The notes: generated from the sequence alone by a model not told the origin. 64,000 nt of DNA from an uncultured Lacinutrix sp. (GCF_947500605.1 NZ_CANMSJ010000012.1:37842-101841); one strand, 5' to 3'; numbered from the stretch's first letter, positions 33,284 through 42,625 are shown. A program made the numbers and translations.

Positions 33284-34219
33284 CTAACCTCTTCTCCTAC
33301 TACCTGAAGACGACCTTGATGACGAACCAGAAGAACTTCTAGTAGAAGATCGACTTGGTGAAGATGTCTTAGGAGTAGATGTTCTTGTTCTTGGCGTAGT
33401 AGTTCTCACTCGTGGTGTAGACGTTCTCGTTCTTGGTGTTGTAGTTCTCACTCGCGGAGTAGAATTACTACTTCTTGTTCTTGGAGTCGAAGTCCTAACT
33501 CTAGGCGTCGAAGATGTTCTCGTACGAGTAGATGTTGTATTACTTCTTCTTGAAGCTTCAACTCTCCTACCTAAAGCAGAGCTTCTACCATAAGTACTTC
33601 CTCTTCTTCTAGAACTGTATACCACACCGTTTCTTCCATAACCGTTTCTTCCATAGTAACCAGAATAATACGGATAACCTCCGTAACCATAGCCGTAGCC
33701 ATATGATGAATATCCAAAAGGATTGTAAAAACCACCATGAGAAGGCCCCCATAGATTACTATAAAAACCACCATAGCCATATGCCCAACCTCTATTTCCA
33801 TACCAACCATTACCAATAAAAGGGTTATTCCAATCAAAAAAACTATAGCTAAAACCAGAATACAAATTAACCGTTACATTAGAACTATTTTCGCCCCAAG
33901 CTCCATAACCAGAATTATTATTATTATTATCCACTTGAACAACCTCATCCGAATAGTTGCCTTGATAAGAATCAACGTCTACAAAAACATCATTACTAAT
34001 ATCAGACTCCATTTGTATGGATTTCTCTTTAAAATAACTCTTATAATAAGTGTTATCAGCATTATCCTGAACATCAGCTTGCACAATATCTTCTTCTCCA
34101 TACACACCATCACTTTCTTGCCCTACATATTGGTAAGAACCGCAAGATGTAAGTCCCAAAGCAAATAAAACGACAACAAAAGCTGGTAATTTTTTTAATA
34201 AGTATTTTTTTAATTGCAT
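33284..34219 (-). CDS. Lipoprotein with Tyr/Gly-rich and Thr-Pro-Arg repeat regions
   Basis: A 311-residue lipoprotein (LGLTSC, Cys26) from ATG 34219; a TTG at 34270 is in frame but leads to a poorer signal. Three regions follow: an acidic part (about 35-105), a Tyr/Gly/Phe-rich stretch (about 125-195, with runs like YGYGYGYGGYPYYSG) and a basic repeat tail (about 220-311) of TPRTRTS/TPRVRTT units ending in Ser/Arg. Similar flavobacterial proteins are sometimes misannotated 'vitellogenin II precursor'. The tail is strongly cationic and probably disordered; it could bind nucleic acid, LPS or other polyanions. Function unknown. Confidence 0.65.
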   Translation of the reverse strand: MQLKKYLLKKLPAFVVVLFALGLTSCGSYQYVGQESDGVYGEEDIVQADVQDNADNTYYKSYFKEKSIQMESDISNDVFVDVDSYQGNYSDEVVQVDNNNNNSGYGAWGENSSNVTVNLYSGFSYSFFDWNNPFIGNGWYGNRGWAYGYGGFYSNLWGPSHGGFYNPFGYSSYGYGYGYGGYPYYSGYYGRNGYGRNGVVYSSRRRGSTYGRSSALGRRVEASRRSNTTSTRTRTSSTPRVRTSTPRTRSSNSTPRVRTTTPRTRTSTPRVRTTTPRTRTSTPKTSSPSRSSTRSSSGSSSRSSSGSRRRG

Positions 34220-34320
34220 AACTGTTTGTTTTTTATTGTTGAACATAACAAAAATAGTTAGTTTTGTCAAACTATTTCTTTTTTTAACATAATCACAAAA
34301 TTTGTGCCAAAATACTATAT

Positions 34321-35799
34321 ATGAGCAAAAAACTCACAACGAGAGCAGAAGACTATTCAAAATGGTATAACGAACTAGTCGTAAAGGCTGATCTAGCTGA
34401 AAACTCGGCAGTTAGAGGTTGCATGGTAATAAAACCATACGGCTATGCTATATGGGAGAAAATGCAAGCAGAATTAGATAGAATGTTTAAAGAAACAGGA
34501 CATCAAAATGCTTATTTTCCACTATTCGTCCCTAAAAGCCTGTTTGAAGCTGAAGAAAAAAATGCAGAAGGCTTCGCTAAAGAATGTGCAGTTGTAACTC
34601 ATTACAGATTACAAAACGATCCTGACAATCCAGGAAAACTAAGAGTAGATCCTGAAGCTAAGCTGGAAGAAGAACTTGTTGTTAGACCTACAAGTGAAGC
34701 TATTATCTGGAGCACATTTAAAGGATGGATTCAATCTTACAGAGATTTACCATTACTAATAAACCAATGGGCTAATGTTGTTCGTTGGGAAATGCGTACT
34801 CGTTTATTTCTAAGAACTGCAGAGTTTCTTTGGCAGGAAGGACATACCGCTCACGAAACAAAGGCTGAAGCTATTACAGAAGCAGAGACAATGAACAACG
34901 TATACGCCACATTTGTAGAGAACTTTATGGCAATACCAGTTGTACAAGGTCTAAAAACGGAAAGCGAACGTTTTGCAGGAGCAGATGCCACGTACTGTAT
35001 TGAGGCATTAATGCAAGATGGAAAAGCCTTACAAGCAGGAACATCTCACTTTTTAGGACAAAATTTCGCTAAAGCTTTCGATGTTAAGTACACTAACAAA
35101 GAAGGAAAACAGGATTATGTTTGGGCTACCTCTTGGGGAGTTTCAACTCGATTAATGGGAGCTTTAATCATGACACATAGTGATGATAAAGGACTTGTAC
35201 TACCTCCAAACTTAGCACCTAATCAAGTAGTAATAGTTCCTATTCATAAAACTGATGAACAACTAGAAGAAATTACAACTGTTGTAAACGGAATAATAAA
35301 GGATTTAAGATCGAAACACATTACTGTTAAATACGATAATAGAACAACCTATCGTCCAGGCGCAAAATTTGCACAACACGAACTACAAGGTGTTCCTCTT
35401 CGTATTGCAATTGGAGCAAGAGATCTAGAAAACGGCACAGTAGAATTAGCACGTAGAGATACATTGACTAAAGAAACAGTTTCGTTAGACACTTTAACTG
35501 AAAAAATTGAAGGCTTAATGGTGGAGATTCAAGAATCTTTATTCAACAAAGCTTTAAATCATAGAGACACCCATACAACAGAAGTTGAAGATTTTGAGGA
35601 ATTCAAAACTGTTTTAGAAGAAAAAGGAGGGTTTATATCTGCACACTGGGACGGTACAGCAGAAACTGAAGACAAGATAAAAGAAATTACAAAAGCGACT
35701 ATTAGATGTCTTCCATTAGAAGGGAAGATAGAAAATGGTATTTGCGTCTATTCTGGAAAGCCTTCAAAACGCAGAGTATTGTTCGCAAAAGCATATTAA
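34321..35799 (+). CDS. proS: Prolyl-tRNA synthetase (archaeal/eukaryotic type)
   Basis: A 492-residue class II synthetase that charges tRNA-Pro. It is the shorter form without the bacterial editing insertion. Motif 2 is seen in [27 protein letters not shown] and motif 3 in [28 protein letters not shown]; the anticodon-binding domain begins near residue 290 ([13 protein letters not shown]), and a C-terminal zinc-domain-like region ends in the conserved KAY. The stop is followed by an A/T-only inverted repeat (T9 then A9) that may act as a weak terminator. Confidence 0.96.
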   Translation: MSKKLTTRAEDYSKWYNELVVKADLAENSAVRGCMVIKPYGYAIWEKMQAELDRMFKETGHQNAYFPLFVPKSLFEAEEKNAEGFAKECAVVTHYRLQNDPDNPGKLRVDPEAKLEEELVVRPTSEAIIWSTFKGWIQSYRDLPLLINQWANVVRWEMRTRLFLRTAEFLWQEGHTAHETKAEAITEAETMNNVYATFVENFMAIPVVQGLKTESERFAGADATYCIEALMQDGKALQAGTSHFLGQNFAKAFDVKYTNKEGKQDYVWATSWGVSTRLMGALIMTHSDDKGLVLPPNLAPNQVVIVPIHKTDEQLEEITTVVNGIIKDLRSKHITVKYDNRTTYRPGAKFAQHELQGVPLRIAIGARDLENGTVELARRDTLTKETVSLDTLTEKIEGLMVEIQESLFNKALNHRDTHTTEVEDFEEFKTVLEEKGGFISAHWDGTAETEDKIKEITKATIRCLPLEGKIENGICVYSGKPSKRRVLFAKAY

Positions 35800-35833
35800 T
35801 TAATTTTTTTTTGAAAAAAAAATTAGTTTGGTC

Positions 35834-35863
35834 TTGCAAAAGTAGAAAATAGTTGTATTTTTG
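35834..35863 (+). promoter_or_regulatory. Distal tRNA-Glu promoter, TTG-N19-TATTTTTG
   Basis: TTG at 35834-35836 and TATTTTTG at 35856-35863 are separated by exactly 19 nt, an ideal Bacteroidota promoter. It lies about 130 nt upstream of tRNA-Glu. Confidence 0.75.
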
Positions 35864-35946
35864 CACCCGCAATGGAAACGTTGTGTAAGTTATTTGAAAA
35901 GTTTAGCAGCAACAAAAAAATATTTTAAAATTATTGCAAAAAAGTT

Positions 35947-35976
35947 TTGCAATAACATAAAAAGGTTTTATATTTG
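35947..35976 (+). promoter_or_regulatory. Proximal tRNA-Glu promoter, TTG-N19-TATATTTG
   Basis: TTG at 35947-35949 and TATATTTG at 35969-35976, again 19 nt apart, 17 nt before the tRNA. Tandem strong promoters are in keeping with a stable RNA gene. Confidence 0.8.
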
Positions 35977-35993
35977 CAAACTCAAAAATAAAT

Positions 35994-36065
35994 GGCCCGT
36001 TCGTCTATCGGCTAGGACGCATGGTTTTCATCCATGTAAGAGGGGTTCGACTCCCCTACGGGCTA
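35994..36065 (+). tRNA. tRNA-Glu (anticodon TTC)
   Basis: A complete cloverleaf of 72 nt: acceptor GGCCCGT pairing with ACGGGCT (one G-U pair at the end), anticodon stem CATGG/CCATG with the loop TTTTCAT giving anticodon TTC, and T arm GGGG-TTCGACT-CCCC. The discriminator base is A. CCA is not encoded. It is followed within 30 nt by rpsT. Confidence 0.95.
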
Positions 36066-36094
36066 CAATTTTTTAATAAAGAAAAAATAAACAA

Positions 36095-36346
36095 ATGGCA
36101 AATCATAAGTCAGCGTTAAAAAGAATTAGAAGTAACGAAACTAAACGCTTAAGAAATAAGTACCAGCATAAAACTACACGTAATGCTATAAAAAAATTAC
36201 GTGAGTTAACTGACAAAAAAGAAGCTGAAGCATTATTACCATCAGTACACTCTATGTTAGATAAATTAGCTAAGAAAAATGTTATTCATTTTAACAAAGC
36301 TGCTAACTTAAAGTCTGGTTTAACTAAATTCGTTTCTGCGATATAG
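36095..36346 (+). CDS. rpsT: Ribosomal protein bS20
   Basis: An 83-residue, very basic helical protein matching bS20 along its length: [24 protein letters not shown], the central [13 protein letters not shown] helix and the C-terminal [16 protein letters not shown]. It binds 16S rRNA early in 30S assembly. It starts at ATG 29 nt after tRNA-Glu and ends at a strong terminator, so it may be co-transcribed with the tRNA. Confidence 0.97.
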   Translation: MANHKSALKRIRSNETKRLRNKYQHKTTRNAIKKLRELTDKKEAEALLPSVHSMLDKLAKKNVIHFNKAANLKSGLTKFVSAI

Positions 36347-36369
36347 TCGAATTAATTCTACAAGAAACA

Positions 36370-36401
36370 AAAGCCTATCGAAATTTCGATAGGCTTTTTT
36401 G
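36370..36401 (+). terminator. Terminator of rpsT
   Basis: Arms AAAGCCTATCGAAA and TTTCGATAGGCTTT form an uninterrupted palindrome with a tight loop and a run of Ts, 24 nt after the rpsT stop. Confidence 0.88.
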
Positions 36402-36473
36402 TTTTATAAAAATTCTTTTAGTGAGTATGTAAATTTACTCGAAATAAGGTCTATGATTTAATTTCTAAAAGTA

Positions 36474-36481
36474 TAAATTTG
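36474..36481 (+). promoter_or_regulatory. -7 box TAAATTTG
   Basis: A full TAnnTTTG match; transcription would start near 36488, about 34 nt before the TTG start at 36522. No clear -33 box. Confidence 0.5.
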
Positions 36482-36521
36482 CAATTATCAAAAATCAACC
36501 ATTCACATAAATCTTACTCTT

Positions 36522-36899
36522 TTGGAAAACACAAACGCAATTAAAGTAATTGATAAAATTCTTAATAACCTTGATAAATCTGGAATCAATACAGATACAC
36601 TAATTGATGACATAAAAGCATTACGAGTTTATGCTATAGAAGAGGAAGTTCCTTTAGTGGTAAAAGTACTTAGACTTGCCTATGAGCACATAGAAGAACA
36701 TGAAGCGTTTCTTCTTCCTATTCCTCAAGACGAGCCTTTAGAACAAGACGAAGAAGAACTTACCGAAGAAGACAATGACATAGCTGATGTATCTCCTGTA
36801 GAAAGTCTTAAATATTTAATAGCGCTTACAAGAAATCTTAATAACAAAGATAATATCTCTGACTTAAAAGAATACAAAGAGCTATTATTAGCTTATTAA
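36522..36899 (+). CDS. Acidic hypothetical protein with TTG start
   Basis: A 125-residue soluble, acidic, helical protein with no recognised family. Features: an amphipathic N-terminal helix (IKVIDKILNNLDKSG), a middle helix (VVKVLRLAYEHIEEHEAF), an acidic linker rich in Glu/Asp (about 72-90) and a C-terminal helix pair. No signal peptide or membrane segment. TTG at 36522 is the only start that includes the first helix; the -7 box at 36474-36481 supports it. It has its own promoter and terminator, so it is monocistronic. Confidence 0.65.
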   Translation: MENTNAIKVIDKILNNLDKSGINTDTLIDDIKALRVYAIEEEVPLVVKVLRLAYEHIEEHEAFLLPIPQDEPLEQDEEELTEEDNDIADVSPVESLKYLIALTRNLNNKDNISDLKEYKELLLAY

Positions 36900-36952
36900 T
36901 AATTACAGCTATATAATTTCCATTAGTTTTTTTTATAAAAACTAAATCATAA

Positions 36953-36994
36953 AAACAAGCATTGACTTTTTTTTAGTCGATGCTTGTTTTTTTT
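36953..36994 (+). terminator. Terminator after the acidic protein gene
   Basis: Arms AAACAAGCATtGACT and AGTCgATGCTTGTTT (one mismatch; 36953-36967 and 36975-36989), T-rich loop and a long T run. Confidence 0.8.
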
Positions 36995-37023
36995 GTCTTA
37001 ATATAAATTTTGCTTTATAAAAT

Positions 37024-37057
37024 AAAAAAGCCTTGATTATAAAATCAAGGCTTTTTT
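37024..37057. terminator. Bidirectional terminator downstream of rho
   Basis: Arms AAAAAAGCCTTGAT (37024-37037) and ATCAAGGCTTTTTT (37044-37057), 6-nt loop. The gap 36900-37098 thus holds two terminators, one per convergent gene. Confidence 0.85.
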
Positions 37058-37098
37058 ATTTATATACAATTAGTTCTAAAAACTAAATCAGGATAAAC

Positions 37099-38799
37099 CT
37101 AACCGTTCATTGAAATTAAAAACTCTTCGTTATTTCTTGTTTGTTTAAAACGCTCATTAATAAACTCCATCGCTTCTACAGGATTCATATCGGCGAGGTA
37201 TTTACGCATAACCCACATTCTTTGTATAGTAACCTTATCTAATAAAATATCATCACGACGTGTGCTTGAAGATGTTAAATCGATAGCTGGGAATATTCTA
37301 CGATTAGAGATCTTACGATCTAATTGAAGCTCCATGTTACCTGTTCCTTTAAATTCTTCGAAAATTACTTCGTCCATTTTAGAACCTGTTTCGGTTAAAG
37401 CTGTTGCAATAATGGTAAGCGAACCTCCATTTTCGATGTTACGAGCAGCACCAAAGAAACGTTTTGGTTTGTGTAATGCATTTGCATCTACACCACCAGA
37501 AAGTATTTTCCCAGATGCAGGCTGTACAGAGTTGTAAGCTCTAGCTAAACGCGTAATAGAATCTAATAAGATTACTACATCGTGTCCACATTCTACTAAA
37601 CGTTTTGCTTTTTCTAATACTATATTAGCGATTTTTACGTGCTCATGAGCTTCTTTATCAAAAGTAGAAGCAATAACCTCACCACGTACATTACGTTGCA
37701 TATCTGTTACTTCCTCAGGACGCTCATCGATAAGTAAAATCATTTGATATACTTCTGGATGGTTAGCTGCAATTGCATTTGCAACATCCTTAAGTAACAT
37801 TGTTTTTCCTGTTTTTGGTTGAGAAACAATCATACCACGTTGTCCTTTTCCTATAGGAGCAAACAAATCCATAATACGAGTAGAAATTGTAGCCTGCTTT
37901 CCAGCAATATTAAATTTCTCTTGTGGAAATAATGGTGTTAAATGCTCGAAAGACACACGGTCTCTAACCACATCTGGACTTTGACCGTTAATTTTATTTA
38001 CTTTAATAAGTGGAAAATATTTTTCACCTTCTTTTGGAGGCCTTACATTTCCTAATACTGTATCTCCTACTTTTAATCCGAATAAACGAATTTGAGATTG
38101 CGATACATAAATATCATCTGGAGATGATAAGTAGTTATAATCTGAAGATCTTAAAAAACCATAACCATCTTGCATTACATCTAGCACACCTTCGCTTTCA
38201 ATAATAGCATCAAATTCGAAATCTGGCTCACGGTAACGGTTACGAGTCTCACTGCTTCCGTGCGTATTTCCGTTTTTACCTTGATTACGTTGGTTATTCT
38301 GATTTTTATTTTGGTTTTTATTCTGACGGTTTGGATTATTATCCTTTTTGTCGTCTTTTTTATTTTGATGATTGTGAACAGGTTTCTTATGTTGTGGTTT
38401 TGGCTGCTGTGCCTTAGCCGGAGCCTGCTCTTTTACTTTTTTATTGTCTTTTACTTCCTTGCTAGCCTCTTCTTTAAAAGCTATAGTTTCTTGTGCAGCT
38501 TTAGGTTGCGCTTTTGCTTCTACTTTAGATTGAGGCTTTGGCTGTGCTTTAGGCCTAGGTTTTGGTTTATTTGCACTTGGACGTTGAACACGTTCTCTTT
38601 TAGGCTTCTCTTCTACTGCTGGAGCAGGAACATCTGCTTTTACAACTTCTACAGCTTTAGGGTTAGCTGCTTGTTTATCTAAAATTTGATAAACTAAGTC
38701 TAATTTTTTTAATGAACGAAACTTAGGGATACTTAGCTTTTTAGCCATGTCCTGTAACTCAGGAAGCTTCATTTCTTTTAATTGTGAGATTTCAAACAT
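37099..38799 (-). CDS. rho: Transcription termination factor Rho with disordered insert
   Basis: A 566-residue Rho helicase (E. coli 419). Residues 1-48 are the Rho N-terminal helical domain ([23 protein letters not shown]); about 200-270 is the RNA-binding cold-shock-like domain ([15 protein letters not shown]); the rest is the hexameric ATPase with P-loop SQPKTGKT near 325-332 and the [13 protein letters not shown]alker B/Q-loop area. Between them, residues about 50-190 form a Lys/Gln/Asn/Pro-rich low-complexity region with almost no hydrophobics. In Bacteroides thetaiotaomicron a comparable Rho insert drives phase separation needed for gut fitness; a similar role here is an inference. Confidence 0.96.
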   Translation of the reverse strand: MFEISQLKEMKLPELQDMAKKLSIPKFRSLKKLDLVYQILDKQAANPKAVEVVKADVPAPAVEEKPKRERVQRPSANKPKPRPKAQPKPQSKVEAKAQPKAAQETIAFKEEASKEVKDNKKVKEQAPAKAQQPKPQHKKPVHNHQNKKDDKKDNNPNRQNKNQNKNQNNQRNQGKNGNTHGSSETRNRYREPDFEFDAIIESEGVLDVMQDGYGFLRSSDYNYLSSPDDIYVSQSQIRLFGLKVGDTVLGNVRPPKEGEKYFPLIKVNKINGQSPDVVRDRVSFEHLTPLFPQEKFNIAGKQATISTRIMDLFAPIGKGQRGMIVSQPKTGKTMLLKDVANAIAANHPEVYQMILLIDERPEEVTDMQRNVRGEVIASTFDKEAHEHVKIANIVLEKAKRLVECGHDVVILLDSITRLARAYNSVQPASGKILSGGVDANALHKPKRFFGAARNIENGGSLTIIATALTETGSKMDEVIFEEFKGTGNMELQLDRKISNRRIFPAIDLTSSSTRRDDILLDKVTIQRMWVMRKYLADMNPVEAMEFINERFKQTRNNEEFLISMNG

Positions 38800-38968
38800 G
38801 AATTGTTTAATTGAATATTTTTAGAAAAATATGTTGTTGAAAATTTCCGGAGAAAATTATATTGTGATTCTGAAGAATTAACGTATTGCTAATGTGACTA
38901 TTGCAACTCGCTCATGCAATTATACAACTTTATTTTAAGTTTTTAGTTAAAATTACCAAAAGAAGTTA

Positions 38969-38976
38969 TATTTTTG
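38969..38976 (+). promoter_or_regulatory. -7 box TATTTTTG
   Basis: A full TAnnTTTG match, 26 nt before the DUF4293 ATG; no evident -33 TTG. Confidence 0.5.
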
Positions 38977-39002
38977 AAGCTGAAATTATTCAACTAAAAT
39001 AA

Positions 39003-39413
39003 ATGATACAACGTATTCAATCTGTCTATTTACTGCTTACTGCTGGAATTTCGGCTGGACTGATTTTTGTATTTCATTTATGGATAACTAACGAAGATGT
39101 AAAAATCTTTGCAATGGATGAGCTTTTGTATTTTGGACTGTTTTTAGGTTCAGCAGCTCTATCTTTGTTATCTATATTTATGTTTAAAAATAGGAAGTTG
39201 CAATTTGTATTGGGACGACTTAACATCATATTGAACGTTATTTTACTAGGATTTTTTGTATATCAATCTCTAAATGTATCTGGAGAAGCTTTGGTTTCTG
39301 AGAAAGGTATTGGGATCTTTCTTCCAATTCTGTCTATCGTATTATTGGTTTTGGCCAACAAAGCGATTAAAAAGGATGAAGATCTTGTAAAATCTGTAGA
39401 TAGGTTACGCTAA
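39003..39413 (+). CDS. DUF4293 membrane protein
   Basis: A 136-residue protein with four predicted transmembrane helices. The start MIQRIQSVYLLL is the hallmark of DUF4293, and the end (VLANKAIKKDEDLVKSVDRLR) is the typical family C-terminus. It is widely conserved next to rho in Bacteroidota, divergently transcribed as here. Function is not known; an inner-membrane role is certain only from hydrophobicity. Confidence 0.85.
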   Translation: MIQRIQSVYLLLTAGISAGLIFVFHLWITNEDVKIFAMDELLYFGLFLGSAALSLLSIFMFKNRKLQFVLGRLNIILNVILLGFFVYQSLNVSGEALVSEKGIGIFLPILSIVLLVLANKAIKKDEDLVKSVDRLR

Positions 39414-39442
39414 ACCTAACATCTTAGTAGTATTAGTGCGTG

Positions 39443-39471
39443 AGCCCAAGGTGAAGATCTTGGGCTTTTTT
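39443..39471 (+). terminator. Terminator after the DUF4293 gene
   Basis: Arms AGCCCAAG (39443-39450) and CTTGGGCT (39459-39466), 8-nt loop, six Ts. The left side lacks an A run, so it works rightwards only. Confidence 0.8.
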
Positions 39472-39475
39472 ATGC

Positions 39476-39973
39476 TTAATATTTTTTAGGAAACTCTATT
39501 ACCTCTAAATTCTCAATTTTTGATCCATCTATAGTAAACCGAAGCATCGTTCTTACATTATGAAATCCATGAATTCCTACTGCTCCAGGATTCATATGTA
39601 ATAAATTTAATTTTTTATCAGGCATCACTTTTAAAATATGTGAATGTCCGCAAATAAAAATACGTGGTGGGTTTTTATATATTTCCTCTCTTACTCTTAC
39701 ATTGTATTTATTTGGGTATCCACCAATATGTGTAATCCATACATCTACATCTTCGCACATAAAACGATTGTTTTCTGGGAATTCTAAACGCACTTTATCT
39801 CCATCAATATTTCCGTAAACACCTCTTAATGGTTTTAGTTTTGCAATTTCATCTGTTACTTTTAAATCTCCAATATCTCCTGCATGCCATACTTCGTCTG
39901 CTTGCTTAACGTATTTTAGTATATCGTTATCAATATGACTATGAGTATCTGATAATAGTAAGATTTTTTTCAT
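39476..39973 (-). CDS. YfcE/MJ0936-type metallophosphoesterase
   Basis: A 165-residue calcineurin-like phosphoesterase with the complete two-metal motif set: D-x-H in SDTHSH (8-13), GD in WHAGDIGD, GN in VYGNIDGD, and GHSH in CGHSHILK. The family shows Mn-dependent phosphodiesterase activity on model substrates; the true substrate is unsettled. Single gene, divergent from truA, its end lying next to the DUF4293 terminator. Confidence 0.9.
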   Translation of the reverse strand: MKKILLLSDTHSHIDNDILKYVKQADEVWHAGDIGDLKVTDEIAKLKPLRGVYGNIDGDKVRLEFPENNRFMCEDVDVWITHIGGYPNKYNVRVREEIYKNPPRIFICGHSHILKVMPDKKLNLLHMNPGAVGIHGFHNVRTMLRFTIDGSKIENLEVIEFPKKY

Positions 39974-40004
39974 TTATGATGAACTTGCTTTTAGCTGTTA
40001 GTAC

Positions 40005-40017
40005 TTCCGCGAAAGCG
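40005..40017. repeat. TTCCGCGAAAGCG repeat
   Basis: An exact reverse-complement match to 12149-12161, in the divergent gap between the phosphoesterase and truA. One of the short dispersed intergenic repeats of this genome. Confidence 0.5.
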
Positions 40018-40075
40018 CTAATTTTATTGTTACGCTTTTATTATTATTTAGCATTTCTTTAGGAACAAAAACAAT

Positions 40076-40083
40076 TATCTTTG
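40076..40083 (+). promoter_or_regulatory. -7 box TATCTTTG of truA
   Basis: A full TAnnTTTG match 30 nt before the TTG start of truA; no clear -33 TTG. Confidence 0.5.
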
Positions 40084-40113
40084 TTTCTTTAGAAAACAAA
40101 AATACAAGTTTCT

Positions 40114-40866
40114 TTGCGATATTTTATAGAACTCTCATATAACGGAAAAGCATATCACGGATGGCAAATACAGCCTAATGCTATTTCTGTACAAGAAGTT
40201 TTAGAAAAAGGACTGTCGACTTTATTAAGAGAGCCTATTTCTACAATGGGAGCTGGTAGAACAGATGCTGGAGTTCACGCAAAACAATTATTTGCACATT
40301 TTAATACTGAAGTAATTTTCGATATTCCGCAAACTATTTATAAACTAAATTCGTTTTTACCTGTAGATATTGCTATTAAAAATATCTTTAAAGTAAAAGA
40401 AGATGCGCATGCTAGATTTCATGCCATTAGCAGACAATATTTATATAGAATCGCTTTAGAAAAAAGCCCATTTAATACAGAACAAGCTTTTTTGTTAAAG
40501 CCGAAATTAGATATTGAAAGGCTAAAAGAAGCTACCAAAATATTATTAGACTATAAAGATTTTCAATGCTTTTCTAAAAGTAATACAGATGTAAAAACGT
40601 ATAATTGTGATATAATGAAGGCCGAATGGCAGGTTATAGACAACGAGCTTCATTTTACAATTAAGGCAGATCGTTTTTTACGAAATATGGTTCGCGCTAT
40701 TGTTGGAACGCTTATTAATATAGGTATTGGTAAAGTTGAAGTAGAAACACTTCATGATATTATTAAATCTAAAAACCGAAGTGAAGCTGGATTTTCTGTT
40801 CCTGCTCACGCTTTATATTTAACTGAAGTTGAATACCCACAAACAATTAAATTAGACATTGAGTAA
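40114..40866 (+). CDS. truA: tRNA pseudouridine synthase TruA
   Basis: A 250-residue enzyme making pseudouridine at positions 38-40 of tRNA anticodon arms. The start MRYFIELSYNGKAYHGWQIQ and the catalytic motif GAGRTDAGVHA with Asp51 are canonical; HARFHAISRQYLYRI and the FLRNMVRAIVGTLINIG helix follow. Length normal. It must start at TTG 40114 because no ATG precedes the first strand and the promoter is only 30 nt upstream. It overlaps the ABC transporter gene by 8 nt. Confidence 0.95.
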   Translation: MRYFIELSYNGKAYHGWQIQPNAISVQEVLEKGLSTLLREPISTMGAGRTDAGVHAKQLFAHFNTEVIFDIPQTIYKLNSFLPVDIAIKNIFKVKEDAHARFHAISRQYLYRIALEKSPFNTEQAFLLKPKLDIERLKEATKILLDYKDFQCFSKSNTDVKTYNCDIMKAEWQVIDNELHFTIKADRFLRNMVRAIVGTLINIGIGKVEVETLHDIIKSKNRSEAGFSVPAHALYLTEVEYPQTIKLDIE

Positions 40867-42625
40867 TAAAAAAGAAAACATATTCGACATTACATTATTT
40901 AAACGCTTGTTTGAATATACAAAACCATACAAAACTATTTTTTACGGTGTACTTTTATCCGTTTTAATTATTGCAGGCTTAAGTATTGCTACTCCTAAAT
41001 TACTACAAATAGTAATTGACGATCATATAAAAACAATGCAAGAAGAAGGCTTCTTGTATTATATTATTTTAATGATTTCATTACTTCTAGTACAAACCGT
41101 TTTTCAGTTTTTCTTTCAGTTTTATGCGGCTTGGCTTGGGCAGAATATAGTGCAAGATGTTAGAGTTTTACTGTTTAATCACATGCTAAAATTCAAGATG
41201 AAGTATTATGATAATTCTTCGGTTGGAATGTTGATAACACGTGCTGTTACAGATATGGAGCGTATTGCTGACATTTTTGGACAAGGTTTATTTATGATTA
41301 TGCGAGATTTAATGGTTATGCTTGTTATTTCTGTTTTCATGATGTACACCAATTTTAAGCTAAGCTTAATTGTATTTGTAACCATGCCTATTGTCTTGTA
41401 TGCTACAAAGATTTTTCAGCGTTATATGAAAAAAGCGTTTGAAGAAGTAAGAACAGAAGTTTCTAACCTTAACTCTTTTGTTCAAGAACGTGTTACAGGA
41501 ATGAAAATTCTGCAATTATTTACAAGAGAAGATACCGAGAACAAAAACTTTAAAGCTATTAATGAGCGACATAAAAAAGGATGGTTAAAAACGATATGGT
41601 ATAACTCTATTTTCTTTCCAATTGCCGATTTCCTTTCGGGTATTACTTCGGGATTGATAGTTTATTTTGGAGGATTAATGGTTATTGTTGGTGACACAGC
41701 AACTTCTGGTGAATTGTTTATGTTTATTATGATGATTCCTCAACTGTTTAGACCCTTAAGACAAATTGCCGACAAGTTTAACACACTACAAATGGGAATG
41801 GTAGCTGCTAAACGTGTGTTTAAAATTATTGATACTACATCGCAAATTGATGATACTGGTATTATAGAAGCTTCAAACTTTAAAGGTGCTATTGCCTTTA
41901 AAGATGTTCACTTTAGTTATGTTGAAAACGAAGAAGTACTAAAAGGGATCTCTCTAGATGTAAAGGCAGGAGAAACTGTTGCTATTGTAGGCTCTACTGG
42001 AGCTGGAAAATCTACAATTATAAATTTACTAAATCGTTTTTACGAAATAAATAGTGGAGAAATTTTAGTAGACAACGTAGATATTAAAACAGTTACTTTA
42101 GCTTCGTTAAGAAGCCAAATTGCTGTAGTATTACAAGATGTATTTTTGTTTGCCGATACTATTATGGCAAATATTTCTTTAAATCATCCAGATATTACTG
42201 AAGCACAAGTAATACAAGCTGCTAAAGATATTGGTATACACGATTTTATTTCTAGCTTACCAAATGGCTACAATTACAATGTAAAAGAACGTGGCGCAAT
42301 GTTAAGTTCTGGGCAAAGACAATTAATCTCTTTCTTGAGAGCTTATGTTACCAATCCTAGTATTTTAATTTTAGATGAAGCGACTTCTTCGGTAGATTCG
42401 TATTCTGAACAATTAATACAAAATGCTACAGATAAAATTACTAAAGGTAGAACTTCTATTGTTATTGCTCACAGGTTAGCGACGATACAGAAAGCTGATA
42501 AAATTATAGTAATGGATGCTGGTGAAATTGTAGAACAAGGTACTCACGAAGAGTTACTTAAAGTTAAAGATGGTTATTATAGAAACCTTTACGAAGTTCA
42601 GTTTCTAAAAGCTGATGTGGCTTAG
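40859..42625 (+). CDS. ABC exporter, fused membrane and ATPase domains (MsbA-like)
   Basis: A 588-residue half-transporter working as a dimer. Residues about 20-320 form a six-helix exporter membrane domain; residues about 340-588 form the ATPase with Walker A GSTGAGKST (about 377), the signature LSSGQRQL (about 482) and the Walker B ILILDEATSSVD. This is the lipid/multidrug exporter type (MsbA/BmrA-like), but the substrate cannot be told. It starts at TTG 40859, overlapping the truA stop by 8 nt, which implies translational coupling. Its end overlaps the convergent DUF3667 gene by 4 nt. Confidence 0.9.
   Translation: MSNKKENIFDITLFKRLFEYTKPYKTIFYGVLLSVLIIAGLSIATPKLLQIVIDDHIKTMQEEGFLYYIILMISLLLVQTVFQFFFQFYAAWLGQNIVQDVRVLLFNHMLKFKMKYYDNSSVGMLITRAVTDMERIADIFGQGLFMIMRDLMVMLVISVFMMYTNFKLSLIVFVTMPIVLYATKIFQRYMKKAFEEVRTEVSNLNSFVQERVTGMKILQLFTREDTENKNFKAINERHKKGWLKTIWYNSIFFPIADFLSGITSGLIVYFGGLMVIVGDTATSGELFMFIMMIPQLFRPLRQIADKFNTLQMGMVAAKRVFKIIDTTSQIDDTGIIEASNFKGAIAFKDVHFSYVENEEVLKGISLDVKAGETVAIVGSTGAGKSTIINLLNRFYEINSGEILVDNVDIKTVTLASLRSQIAVVLQDVFLFADTIMANISLNHPDITEAQVIQAAKDIGIHDFISSLPNGYNYNVKERGAMLSSGQRQLISFLRAYVTNPSILILDEATSSVDSYSEQLIQNATDKITKGRTSIVIAHRLATIQKADKIIVMDAGEIVEQGTHEELLKVKDGYYRNLYEVQFLKADVA

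Noticed and set aside
33571..33837. An 88-codon frame in the Tyr/Gly region of the repeat lipoprotein
   Set aside because: Same strand, other frame of a low-complexity region; no start context, and the main frame has signal peptide and lipobox.
35861..36076. A 71-codon frame covering the tRNA-Glu region
   Set aside because: It runs through the complete tRNA-Glu and its proximal promoter; the product is basic nonsense with no family.
38260..38682. A 140-codon frame antisense to rho
   Set aside because: It is the Phe/Leu/Trp-rich complement of the Lys/Gln/Asn-rich Rho insert, a mirror effect of low complexity.
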